Assembly (NCBI RefSeq): GCF_003601985.1
Contig: NZ_QZXA01000008.1
Span: 186,001-250,000 of the forward strand
From: Mesorhizobium jarvisii
GTDB taxonomy: Bacteria > Pseudomonadota > Alphaproteobacteria > Rhizobiales > Rhizobiaceae
Direction of reading: 5' to 3'
DNA: 64,000 nt
The notes beneath the pieces were generated by a model, which was not told the DNA's origin, did no database searches, and saw nothing but the letters and a program-made list of their open reading frames with translations. Position numbers and translations under genes: made by a program. The first letter of the stretch is position 1; each line of letters begins with the position of its first letter. Positions 25,330 through 33,664 of this stretch are shown here, in pieces.

Positions 25330-25474
25330 GGTTTTTGGCGGGGTCGCGCTCGGCGAGGTCGAGCAAACCTACATGGCCCGGCTCAGCGAACGCGACGCCT
25401 TCTGGCGGGCGATGGAAAGCTGTCAGGCCACGCGAGCGTGGGTCGAGGCGTCCGCTAAAGCGCGCCGCGCCTGA
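25330..25474 (+). pseudogene. Possible C-terminal remnant of a glutathione S-transferase
   Basis: A short frame ending at TGA 25474 reads VEQTYMARLSERDAFWRAME then ATRAWVEA, which resembles the last helices of a GST. There is no start, no thioredoxin-fold half, and the upstream 60 bases are AT-rich and unrelated. It is best seen as a leftover from a deletion; other origins are possible. Confidence 0.35.
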
Positions 25475-25503
25475 ACGGATTCATGCTTCGCGCTTTGGTC
25501 TCC

Positions 25504-26205
25504 TCAGGACGCCTTGGCGAGAAAGCTCTGGTAGTCCGACTTTGCCTGCAGCAGGCGCAGCACGTTTTCGCGTGAGCCGCGCACATGGGCGCGGGCCAGG
25601 GCGCCGGCCCGGGCGGCATCGCCGGCGCAGATCGCTTCGACGATCTCGGCATGCTCGTCGCGGGCGATCTTCCATTCGTCGAGCCACAAGAGTTCGGTCC
25701 ATACATAGTGCTGGCACTTGTCGAGGATGCCGCACAGCATGCCGTGCAGCATGGCATTGCCGCTGATCTCAGCGATGACGCGATGCAGGTCGATGCCGAC
25801 CTCCAGCTCCTGGAATTTTTCCTTTGTGGTGCGGTCCGGAATGGCGGCCAACCGCTCGCATTCGGCCAGCATGGCGCGCAGCCGCGCTTTGTCCTTGTCG
25901 GTCGCGGCGGCCGCGGCCAGTTCGGTCGCATGGCCGTCGAGCAGTTCGCGGATGGCGAAGGCCTCGCGGAACATGTTGATGTCGAACTCTGTGACGACAT
26001 AGCCCTGGCGCGGCCGGCCGGTGACCAGGCCGTCGCGCTCGAGGCGGTTGAAGGCTTCACGCACCGGCGTGCGGCTGACATTGAGTTTTGCGGCTATGTC
26101 GCTCTCGGTGACGCGCGAGCCGGGCGGAATCTGGCCGGTCACGATCATCGCCTTCAGCGACGTGTAGACCGAGTCGCGCAGTGTGTTTTTGGGTTGCTTG
26201 CTCAA
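25504..26205 (-). CDS. GntR family regulator, FadR (FCD) subfamily
   Basis: The 233-residue protein has an N-terminal winged helix (about 8-75: LRDSVYTSLKAMIVTG, then SRVTESDIAAKLNVSRTPVR) and an FCD ligand domain (about 85-215) with its metal-binding histidines expected in DLHRVI and the HAEIVEAI segment. The start is TTG 26205, since the helix domain needs all residues from there and no nearer ATG exists. It diverges from the ABC importer operon. A perfect palindrome TTGTATACAA lies over that operon's predicted transcription start, so it is probably its repressor. Confidence 0.9.
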   Translation of the reverse strand: MSKQPKNTLRDSVYTSLKAMIVTGQIPPGSRVTESDIAAKLNVSRTPVREAFNRLERDGLVTGRPRQGYVVTEFDINMFREAFAIRELLDGHATELAAAAATDKDKARLRAMLAECERLAAIPDRTTKEKFQELEVGIDLHRVIAEISGNAMLHGMLCGILDKCQHYVWTELLWLDEWKIARDEHAEIVEAICAGDAARAGALARAHVRGSRENVLRLLQAKSDYQSFLAKAS

Positions 26206-26329
26206 AGATCCGTCCCCACCGGCAATCGATATTTGCCTATCTCTATTCGCAGTCGGCGCGATTTGCCACGCCTTGACGGCGCTGCTCACGCCCGCCTGCA
26301 TCGTGCCTGTCAGCCAGATTCGGACGGTG

Positions 26330-26372
26330 TTGACATCGTCGATCCCTAGGCTACACTGAAAATTGTATACAA
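26330..26372 (+). promoter_or_regulatory. Sigma-70 promoter with GntR operator at the start site
   Basis: TTGACA (26330-26335), a 16-base spacer and TACACT (26352-26357) form a strong promoter for the ABC operon. TTGTATACAA (26363-26372), a perfect palindrome of the FadR/FCD type, covers the expected +1 site, so bound regulator would block initiation. A near copy, TTGTATACTA, is at 55699-55708. Confidence 0.7.
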
Positions 26373-26421
26373 AATCGCATGCTAAATCAAAACAAATGGG
26401 AACACCGGCTGGAGAACCGAC

Positions 26422-27462
26422 ATGAAAACCATCAATAGCCTTGGGATTGCCGCGGTCGCGGGCCTCATGGCATCGGCAGCGGCGCCCGCCTTTGCCGCCG
26501 ATACGATCACTGTCGCCTCGTGGGGCGGCACCTATCAGGAGGCGCAGACCAAGGCGTTCTTCGATCCGACCGCCAAAGCGCTCGGCATCACCATCAAGCA
26601 GGACACCACCAACGGCCTCGACGACGTGCGGCTGCAGGTGACCGGCAACGCGGTGAAGTGGGACATCACCGAGCTTGGCGCCGACGAATGCGCGCGCGGC
26701 TCGAAGGAAGGGCTGTTCGAGAAGCTCGATTACGGCTTGATCGACAAGAGCGGCATCAACCCGAAGCTGGTCCATGACGACTGGGTCGGCATTTCCTACA
26801 CCTCCGTCGTGCTGATCTACCGGACCGATGTGTTCGGCGACAAAGGCCCCAAGACCTGGGCCGATTTCTGGAACGTGGAAAAATTCCCGGGGCGGCGCGC
26901 GCTCTCCAGCAGCCAGGCGACCGAGACGCTGAGCGTCGCCGCTCTCGCCTCCGGCCTGCCGATCGACAAGGTCTATCCAGTCGACATCGACGGCGCCTTG
27001 AAATCGGTCGACAAGATCCGCGGCCATGTCGACGCCTGGTGGACATCAGGCGCACAGGCCATGCAGCTGGTCAAGGACGGCGAGGTCGACATGGCGAGCA
27101 TCTGGAACGGCCGCGCCGGCACGCTGAAGAAAGAAGGCGCGCCGGTCAGCTTCTCCTTCGACCAGGGCGTGCTGACCGCCGACTGCATGGTCATCCCCAA
27201 GGGCGCCAAGAACAAGGAAGCGGCGATGAAGGCGCTGGCGATGTTCGTGAGCCCGCAATTGCAGGCCAACCTGCCGCTCTATGTCGACAATGGGCCGGTG
27301 AACGAAAAGGCCTTCGAGACCGGCAAGATCCCGCCCGAACGGATCAAGGACATCAACTCGGCGCCCGAAAACGTCAAGAAGCAGGTGCTGCAGGATGCCG
27401 AGTTCTGGCGCGACACGCTGGTCGAGGCGACCGAGAAGTTCAACAATCTGATCCAGCAATAG
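26422..27462 (+). CDS. ABC transporter substrate-binding protein, PotD/opine type
   Basis: The 346-residue periplasmic protein has a signal peptide (cleavage expected after AFA, about residue 25) and a type-II binding fold starting ITVASWGGTYQEAQTKAFFD. This opening is shared by spermidine/putrescine and opine or gamma-aminobutyrate-type binding proteins of rhizobia. GGAGA precedes ATG 26422. It is the first gene of the importer operon (ATPase and two permeases follow). The ligand is unknown; the downstream gamma-glutamyltransferase hints at a gamma-glutamylated amine, by context only. Confidence 0.9.
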   Translation: MKTINSLGIAAVAGLMASAAAPAFAADTITVASWGGTYQEAQTKAFFDPTAKALGITIKQDTTNGLDDVRLQVTGNAVKWDITELGADECARGSKEGLFEKLDYGLIDKSGINPKLVHDDWVGISYTSVVLIYRTDVFGDKGPKTWADFWNVEKFPGRRALSSSQATETLSVAALASGLPIDKVYPVDIDGALKSVDKIRGHVDAWWTSGAQAMQLVKDGEVDMASIWNGRAGTLKKEGAPVSFSFDQGVLTADCMVIPKGAKNKEAAMKALAMFVSPQLQANLPLYVDNGPVNEKAFETGKIPPERIKDINSAPENVKKQVLQDAEFWRDTLVEATEKFNNLIQQ

Positions 27463-27538
27463 CTGCCCGGAAGACACTTCACGGCAGGGCGGCGCAAGCC
27501 GCAAAGGCTGCTTCGCCCCGCCCTCCTCTTCGCCGCCC

Positions 27539-27641
27539 AGAGCAGTTCACCGTTTCTCCGAAACGTCGAACCACTCTATCTCTTTGTTTTTACGCAATTC
27601 CTGAGGGAAAACCGCTCCTCACTTTCCCTGGAATTGCCCTA
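27539..27641. repeat. RIME-like repeat, copy 3, full length
   Basis: The same two-palindrome element as at 12238-12338, with CGTTTC / GAAACG in the first half and GCAATTCC / GGAATTGC in the second. It lies between the binding-protein and ATPase genes of one operon, where it could reduce read-through or protect the upstream mRNA. Its end is directly followed by the AAGGAG ribosome site of the ATPase gene. Confidence 0.85.
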
Positions 27642-27655
27642 AGGAGAAAAGAATC

Positions 27656-28741
27656 TTGTCCATTGCGCCATCCGCGCTGCCGATCAGCATGCGCCGGATC
27701 GAGAAACGATTTGGCAGCGTATCGGTGCTGCGCGACCTGAACCTCGATGTCGAGGCCGGCGAGTTCCTGACGCTGCTCGGGCCTTCCGGCTCCGGAAAGA
27801 CGACGCTGCTGATGATCCTGGCAGGTTTCGTGCGGGCCGATGGAGGGTCGATCCGGGTCGGCGACGACGAGATCATCACCACGCCGCCGCATAGGCGCAA
27901 CATCGGCATGGTGTTCCAGAACTACGCGCTGTTTCCGCATATGAACGTTTTTCACAACATCGCCTTTCCGCTGAAGCAGCGCGGCGTGGCGGCCACCGAG
28001 ACCGCCGAGCGTGTCGAAAAAGCACTGGAACTGGTGAAGCTCAAGGGCCTAGGCGAACGGCGTGTCGACCAGCTTTCCGGCGGCCAGCGCCAGCGCGTGG
28101 CGCTGGCGCGCGCCATTGTCTTCGAACCGCGCATCGTGCTGATGGACGAGCCCCTGTCGGCGTTGGACAAAGGCTTGCGCGAGCATATGCAGATCGAGCT
28201 GCGCGCCCTGCACCGGCGGCTTGGCATGACGACGGTCTATGTCACGCACGACCAGCGCGAAGCCATCACCATGTCGGACCGCATCGCGGTGATGAATGCC
28301 GGACGCATCGAGCAGCTCGACAAGCCCGAGACGCTCTACGCCGCGCCGAAGACGCAATTCGTCGCCGGCTTCATCGGCGAATCGAATTTCATTCCGGTCG
28401 AATGCCGCAACGGTTCGGTCTGGTATGAGGACAGGCGCATCCAAACGGCGGGGGCGGCACCGGCCCCCGGCCAACATCTGATGGTGGTGCGGCCGGAAAA
28501 GCTGCGGCTGGTCACGGCGGCCGAACCGTCGAGCGGCATCAATGTGCTCGATGCCACGGTCGGCGACATCATCTACCAGGGCGACAGTTTCGTCTGCTAC
28601 GCGGTCCTGCGCGACGGCCGCCAGCTGACTCTGCGCGACTACTGCCGCAGCGATGTGCTGGCCAGGCTGCCGGCGCCCGGCCAGCCGATCCGCCTCGGCC
28701 TCGATGCGCAGGACACCATCCTGGTGGCGGCCGAAAGATGA
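27656..28741 (+). CDS. ABC transporter ATP-binding protein, PotA type
   Basis: The 361-residue ATPase has Walker A GPSGSGKTT (about residues 42-50), signature LSGGQRQR, Walker B IVLMDEPLSALD, the switch histidine in YVTHDQ, and a C-terminal TOBE domain, as in PotA/FbpC importers. The start is TTG 27656 with AAGGAG 9 bases upstream. It overlaps the first permease by four bases (ATGA). It energises uptake of the ligand bound by the protein at 26422. Confidence 0.93.
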   Translation: MSIAPSALPISMRRIEKRFGSVSVLRDLNLDVEAGEFLTLLGPSGSGKTTLLMILAGFVRADGGSIRVGDDEIITTPPHRRNIGMVFQNYALFPHMNVFHNIAFPLKQRGVAATETAERVEKALELVKLKGLGERRVDQLSGGQRQRVALARAIVFEPRIVLMDEPLSALDKGLREHMQIELRALHRRLGMTTVYVTHDQREAITMSDRIAVMNAGRIEQLDKPETLYAAPKTQFVAGFIGESNFIPVECRNGSVWYEDRRIQTAGAAPAPGQHLMVVRPEKLRLVTAAEPSSGINVLDATVGDIIYQGDSFVCYAVLRDGRQLTLRDYCRSDVLARLPAPGQPIRLGLDAQDTILVAAER

Positions 28742-29661
28742 GCGCGCCATCCGCCCTCCTGAGAGAACCAGCCGGCGCGGGCCGGGACCTCAACGCGCAG
28801 GCGCTGCGCGCCGACGCGCGGCGCGAGTCGCTGCGGCTGCTGGCACTTTTGTCGCCGAGCCTGTTCCTCGTCTTCGCCATCATCATCGTGCCGATCGGCT
28901 GGCTGTTCTGGCTATCGCTGTTCGACGAGGCCGGCGCCTTCAGCACATCCAACTATGCGCGCTTCTTCGAGCAGGCCTCCTACATCAAGACCTTCGTCAC
29001 CACCTTCAAGGTCGCCTTCATCGTCACCGGCGCCTGCGTGCTGCTGGGTTATCCCCTCGCCTACATGCTGTCGCAGCTGCCGCGCCGGGCGGCATCGATC
29101 TGCCTGATCTTCGTGATCCTGCCGTTCTGGACGTCGGTGCTGGTGCGTACCTATGCCTGGCTGGTGATCCTGCAGCGCAAGGGCCTGATCAACAGCTGGC
29201 TGATCGACCTCGGCGTGATCAGCCAGCCGCTGTCGCTCGCCAACAATCTGTCCGGCGTGGTCATCGGCATGACGCATATCCTGCTGCCGTTCCTGGTGCT
29301 GCCGCTCTACGCCTCGATGAAGACCATCGACACCGACTGCCTGCGCGCCGGCATGAATCTCGGCGCCGGTCCGGTCGCAACCTTCCGGCAGATCTTCTTT
29401 CCGCTGTCGCTGCCCGGCCTTGCTTCGGGCGTGGTCATCGTCTTCGTGCTGTGTCTCGGCTTCTTCGTCACCCCGGCGCTGATGGGCGGCGGCAAGGTGA
29501 TCATGTGGGCGATGCGCATGGAGCAGACCACCAGCCTCTATTCCAACTGGGGCGCGGGTGCCGCGCTCGGCGTGGTGCTGCTGGTGGTCACGCTGGCGCT
29601 TCTCGGCCTTTTCCAATGGCTGCTTGGCGCGCGCGCCACCGGCGTGTGGAGTTCCCGATGA
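28738..29661 (+). CDS. ABC transporter permease, PotB type
   Basis: The 307-residue membrane protein has about six transmembrane helices and the EAA-type loop LRAGMNLGAGPVATFRQIFF that contacts the ATPase. It forms half of the channel with the next gene product and overlaps both neighbours by ATGA, showing tight translational coupling. The N-terminus (about 40 residues) is Ala/Arg-rich and cytoplasmic. Confidence 0.92.
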   Translation: MSAPSALLREPAGAGRDLNAQALRADARRESLRLLALLSPSLFLVFAIIIVPIGWLFWLSLFDEAGAFSTSNYARFFEQASYIKTFVTTFKVAFIVTGACVLLGYPLAYMLSQLPRRAASICLIFVILPFWTSVLVRTYAWLVILQRKGLINSWLIDLGVISQPLSLANNLSGVVIGMTHILLPFLVLPLYASMKTIDTDCLRAGMNLGAGPVATFRQIFFPLSLPGLASGVVIVFVLCLGFFVTPALMGGGKVIMWAMRMEQTTSLYSNWGAGAALGVVLLVVTLALLGLFQWLLGARATGVWSSR

Positions 29662-30458
29662 GCGCAGATATCGGCCTGCCAATCTCGCATCGGCAACGCC
29701 TGTGGCTTTACGCTCTGGGCGGCCTGGTGTTGCTGTTCCTGATCGCGCCGTCGGTCATCATCGTCATCATGTCTTTTTCGGATTCGACGCTGCTGCAGTT
29801 CCCGCCGCAGCAATGGTCGCTGCGCTGGTACGAAACCTATTTCCAGTCGGTGGAATGGCGCGATGCGACCATCGTCTCGGTCAAGGTGGCTGTCATGACC
29901 GTGCTGGTGGCGACGCCGCTCGGCACCGCCGCCGCCTATGCGATCAACCGGGGCACGCTGCGCTTCAACGGCACCATCAACGCGCTGCTCACCGCATCGC
30001 TGATCATCCCGGTGATCCTGATCGGCATCGGCACCTTCTTCCTCTACGCCCGCATCGACCTCAACAACACGCTGACCGGGCTGGTCATCGCGCATACGGT
30101 GCAGGCCTTGCCGCTGGTGGTGCTGACCGTGCTGTCCGGCCTGCGCTCCTACGACATGAACCAGGAGCGCGTGGCGCGCAGCCTGGGCGCCGGGCGCATC
30201 GCCGCCTTCTGGCAGGTGACGATGCCGCAGATCCGTTTCTCGATCGTCTCGGGCGGGCTGTTCGCCTTCATCACCTCCTTCGACGAAGTGGTGGTTTCAC
30301 TGTTCATCTCGGGCGGCGAGACCACCACGCTGACGCGGCGCATGTTCAACGCGCTGCGCGACCAGATCGACCCGACCATCGCCGCCATATCGACCTGCCT
30401 GATCGTGCTTTCCGTCCTGCTCCTGTCGGTGGCGCAGATCTTCGGGCGGCGGCATTGA
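29658..30458 (+). CDS. ABC transporter permease, PotC type
   Basis: The 266-residue protein has six predicted transmembrane helices and the EAA loop ARSLGAGRIAAFWQVTMPQI. It is the second half of the membrane channel of this importer. ATG 29658 overlaps the stop of the preceding permease. The next gene, gamma-glutamyltransferase, starts only 12 bases after its stop, so transport and enzymes are in one transcript. Confidence 0.92.
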   Translation: MSADIGLPISHRQRLWLYALGGLVLLFLIAPSVIIVIMSFSDSTLLQFPPQQWSLRWYETYFQSVEWRDATIVSVKVAVMTVLVATPLGTAAAYAINRGTLRFNGTINALLTASLIIPVILIGIGTFFLYARIDLNNTLTGLVIAHTVQALPLVVLTVLSGLRSYDMNQERVARSLGAGRIAAFWQVTMPQIRFSIVSGGLFAFITSFDEVVVSLFISGGETTTLTRRMFNALRDQIDPTIAAISTCLIVLSVLLLSVAQIFGRRH

Positions 30459-30470
30459 TTTCATCAGACC

Positions 30471-32075
30471 ATGGGATATCCAGACAGAATGCGTGATTTC
30501 CAGTTTCCCGGCCGCTCGCCGGTTCGTGCCACGCAAGCGGTTGCCGCGACCTCGCACCCGCTTGCGACCCTTGCAGCTATCGACATGCTGCGCGCCGGCG
30601 GCAATGCCATGGACGCCGCCGTCTGCGCCGCCGCCGTGCAGGGCGTCGTCGAGCCGCAATCGACCGGCATTGGCGGCGATTGCTTTGTCCTCTACTGCCC
30701 GAAGGGACAAGGCGACGTGCTGGCCTTCAACGGTTCGGGCCGCGCGCCCGCGGGCGCCACCGTCGACTGGTATCTCGACAAGGGGTTCAACGAGCTTCCG
30801 AAACAGGGACCACACGCGGTGACCGTGCCGGGCGCCGTCGATGCCTGGAGCCGGCTGCTTCAGGACCATGGCCGCAAGGACCTTGCCGAGGTGCTGGCGC
30901 CGGCCATCCATTATGCCGAGGACGGCTATGTCGTGCAGGACCGCGTCGCCTTCGACTGGGCGGACCCGGAGATCGACCTTACCGCCGACGAACACGCCGC
31001 GCGCATCTTCCTGCCAGGCGGCCAGGCGCCGAAGGCCGGCGACATCCACCGCCAGCCCGAACTCGCCGCCACCTTGCGTGTGATCGCAAAGCAGGGCCGC
31101 GCAGGTTTCTACGAAGGGGCGGTCGCCGACGACATGGTGCGCCGGCTCAAGGAATTGGGCGGGCTTCACTCGCACGAGGATTTCGCCGCGACCAAGGGCG
31201 ACTATGTGTCGCCGGTCAGCACCGCCTATGGCGGCCATGACATCCACCAGATGCCGCCGAACAACCAGGGGCTGACGGCGCTGCTGATGCTGAACGTTCT
31301 GTCCGGCTTCAAGCTCGGCGGCCTCGACCCCAATGGCGCCGAGCGGCTGCATCTGGAGATCGAGGCCGGTCGCCTGGCCTATCAGGACCGCGACCGTTTC
31401 GTCGGCGACCAGGACCAGGTTCATGTGCCGATAAAGCAGCTTCTGTCCGGCGCCTATGCCGACCGGCTGCGCGCCGAAATCCATCGCGACCGCGCCATGA
31501 CGCATCTGCCGCGCCTGGAGCTACCGGGCAGCGACACGGTCTACATCTCGATCGTCGACCGCGACCGCAACGCGGTCTCCTTCATCAACTCGACCTATTA
31601 CTCCTTCGGCAGCGGTGTCGTCGGGCCGAAGACCGGTGTTGTGCTGCAGAACCGTGGCTCGAGCTTCCGCCTCGACCCGGCGCATCCGAACGCGATTGCG
31701 CCCGGCAAGCGGCCGATGCACACGATCATGCCGGGCATGGCGACCAGGAATGGCCGCGTGGTGATGCCTTTCGGCGTCATGGGCGGCGGCTACCAGCCGT
31801 TCGGCCATGTCCATCTCCTGACCAACATGATCGACTTCGGGATGGACCCGCAGCAGGCGCTGGATGCGCCGCGTGTGTTCTACAATGATGACACGGTGGA
31901 GGCGGAGCGCAGCGTTCCCACTGCTGCGATCGAAGGCTTGCGCGAGCGCGGCCATCGCGTCGTCGAGCCGTACCAGCCGCTCGGTGGCGGCCAGGCGGTG
32001 CTGATCGACTGGGACAAAGGCACGCTGACCGGCGCCTCCGATCCGCGCAAGGACGGCATGGCGCTGGGATATTGA
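30471..32075 (+). CDS. Gamma-glutamyltransferase-like Ntn hydrolase
   Basis: The 534-residue protein is of the GGT family, which makes itself active by cleaving before a threonine. That residue is T356 in GSDTVYISIVDRDRNAV, and the upstream landmarks RAGGNAMDAAVCA and QSTGIGGDCF are present. It would remove or transfer gamma-glutamyl groups. Unlike E. coli Ggt it has no signal peptide, so it should work in the cytoplasm on imported substrate. Starts at 30471 and 30489 are both in frame. It belongs to the importer operon. Confidence 0.9.
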   Translation: MGYPDRMRDFQFPGRSPVRATQAVAATSHPLATLAAIDMLRAGGNAMDAAVCAAAVQGVVEPQSTGIGGDCFVLYCPKGQGDVLAFNGSGRAPAGATVDWYLDKGFNELPKQGPHAVTVPGAVDAWSRLLQDHGRKDLAEVLAPAIHYAEDGYVVQDRVAFDWADPEIDLTADEHAARIFLPGGQAPKAGDIHRQPELAATLRVIAKQGRAGFYEGAVADDMVRRLKELGGLHSHEDFAATKGDYVSPVSTAYGGHDIHQMPPNNQGLTALLMLNVLSGFKLGGLDPNGAERLHLEIEAGRLAYQDRDRFVGDQDQVHVPIKQLLSGAYADRLRAEIHRDRAMTHLPRLELPGSDTVYISIVDRDRNAVSFINSTYYSFGSGVVGPKTGVVLQNRGSSFRLDPAHPNAIAPGKRPMHTIMPGMATRNGRVVMPFGVMGGGYQPFGHVHLLTNMIDFGMDPQQALDAPRVFYNDDTVEAERSVPTAAIEGLRERGHRVVEPYQPLGGGQAVLIDWDKGTLTGASDPRKDGMALGY

Positions 32076-32141
32076 GGGCCGCCGGCTTCACACTGTGTGT
32101 CGCTGCTGGATTTCGACAGATTGGAACAATAGTCGGTGACC

Positions 32142-33662
32142 ATGAGCACGAATTCAAAAGACCTTTCCCATCGCCTCGCCGCAGGCGCCGACGACGCGCC
32201 GGCGATCCTGGCGCCCGACAGGGCGACGCTGACCCATGGTGGGCTGCGCAGCCTGATCGCGGGTACCGCTGAGCGGCTGCATGCGCTCGGCATCGGCCGG
32301 GGCGACCGGGTGGCGATCGTGCTGCCGAACGGACCGGAGATGGCCACCGCCTTCGTCGCGGTGGCGGCGGTCGCGTCGACGGCGCCTCTCAATCCTGCGT
32401 ACCGCGCCGACGAGCTGGATTTTTACCTCGCCGACATCGGCGCCAAGGCAATCCTGGTTTCGGAGACCGAGACCGGCCCGGCCGTGGCGGTCGCCGAACG
32501 GCTCGGCATCGGCGTGCTCAGGCTTGTCGTGCAAGCCGACGCGCCTGCCGGCTCCTTCACCATCGAGGGCGCGGCGATCGGTCCGCAGGCGGCGCCCGAC
32601 ATGGCAGGGGATGATGACATCGCGCTGCTGCTGCACACGTCGGGCACGACATCGCGCCCAAAACTGGTGCCGCTCAGCCATGCCAATATCGCCGCCTCGG
32701 CAGCCCATATCGGCGCCACGCTCGGCCTAAGCGCCGACGACCGCTGCCTCAACATCATGCCGCTGTTCCACATCCATGGGTTGATCGCGGCGGTGCTGTC
32801 GTCGCTGGCTGCCGGCGGCAGCATCTACTGCACGCCGGGTTTCAACGCGCTGCGCTTCTTCCAGTGGCTGGGCGATGCCAAGCCGAGCTGGTACACGGCG
32901 GTGCCGACCATGCACCAGGCGATCCTGCCGCGTGCGGCGCGCAATGCGGAAGTGCTGGCGGCGGCACGCCTGCGCTTCATCCGCTCGTCCTCGGCATCGC
33001 TGCCGGCGCAAGTGATGGGGGAACTGGAAGCGACCTTCGGCTGCCCGGTGATCGAATCCTACGGGATGACCGAGGCCGCCCACCAGATGGCGTCGAACCG
33101 GCTGCCGCCGGGCCTGCGCAAGCCGGGCAGCGTCGGTGCCGGCGCCGGACCGGAGGTCGCGGTGATGGCGCCGGACGGGCGGCTGATGGATCCCGGCGAG
33201 ACCGGCGAGATCGTCATTCGCGGACCCAATGTCACCGCAGGATATGAGAAGAACCCGGAGGCCAATGCCACGGCCTTCGCGCATGGCTGGTTCCACACCG
33301 GCGACCAGGGCGTGCTCGATGAGGACGGCTATCTCCGCGTCACCGGCCGGCTCAAGGAGATCATCAACCGCGGCGGCGAAAAGATCTCGCCGCTCGAGGT
33401 CGACGACGTGCTGATGGACCATCCGGCGGTGGCGCAGGTCGTCACCTTCGCCATGCCGCATGACAAGCTCGGCGAGGAGGTGGCGGCGGCCGTGGTGCTG
33501 CGCGAAGGCATGATCGCCACCGAAAGCGACATCCGCAGCCATGCCGCCACGCGGCTCGCCGACTTCAAGGTGCCGCGCAAGATCCTGATCCTAGACGAGA
33601 TCCCCAAGGGCGCGACCGGCAAGCTGCAGCGCATCGGGCTCGCCGCCAAACTCGGGCTTTGA
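32142..33662 (+). CDS. Acyl-CoA synthetase, oxalyl-CoA synthetase (AAE3/Pcs60)-like
   Basis: The 506-residue AMP-forming ligase has the P-loop-like LLHTSGTTSRPKLVPLSH, the A5 motif ESYGMTEAAHQM, the GWFHTGDQG motif and the C-terminal catalytic lysine in KGATGKLQRIGL. LFHIHGL, SWYTAVPTMHQ and GLRKPGSVG recall oxalate-CoA ligases of plants and yeast. I therefore think oxalate or a similar short diacid is the substrate, though this is a family-level guess. The start ATG 32142 is preferred over GTG 32136. It lies 66 bases after the GGT gene in the same orientation. Confidence 0.85.
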   Translation: MSTNSKDLSHRLAAGADDAPAILAPDRATLTHGGLRSLIAGTAERLHALGIGRGDRVAIVLPNGPEMATAFVAVAAVASTAPLNPAYRADELDFYLADIGAKAILVSETETGPAVAVAERLGIGVLRLVVQADAPAGSFTIEGAAIGPQAAPDMAGDDDIALLLHTSGTTSRPKLVPLSHANIAASAAHIGATLGLSADDRCLNIMPLFHIHGLIAAVLSSLAAGGSIYCTPGFNALRFFQWLGDAKPSWYTAVPTMHQAILPRAARNAEVLAAARLRFIRSSSASLPAQVMGELEATFGCPVIESYGMTEAAHQMASNRLPPGLRKPGSVGAGAGPEVAVMAPDGRLMDPGETGEIVIRGPNVTAGYEKNPEANATAFAHGWFHTGDQGVLDEDGYLRVTGRLKEIINRGGEKISPLEVDDVLMDHPAVAQVVTFAMPHDKLGEEVAAAVVLREGMIATESDIRSHAATRLADFKVPRKILILDEIPKGATGKLQRIGLAAKLGL

Positions 33663-33664
33663 CG

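Noticed and set aside
22786..25500. Attachment-site repeat of the tRNA-Arg 3' end
   Set aside because: No second copy of the T-arm/acceptor sequence was found by eye, and no integrase is present.
28653..30458. A single 601-codon plus-strand frame over both permease genes
   Set aside because: Only its last 266 codons (from 29658) code for a real permease; the first part is a shadow of the PotB-type gene in another frame.
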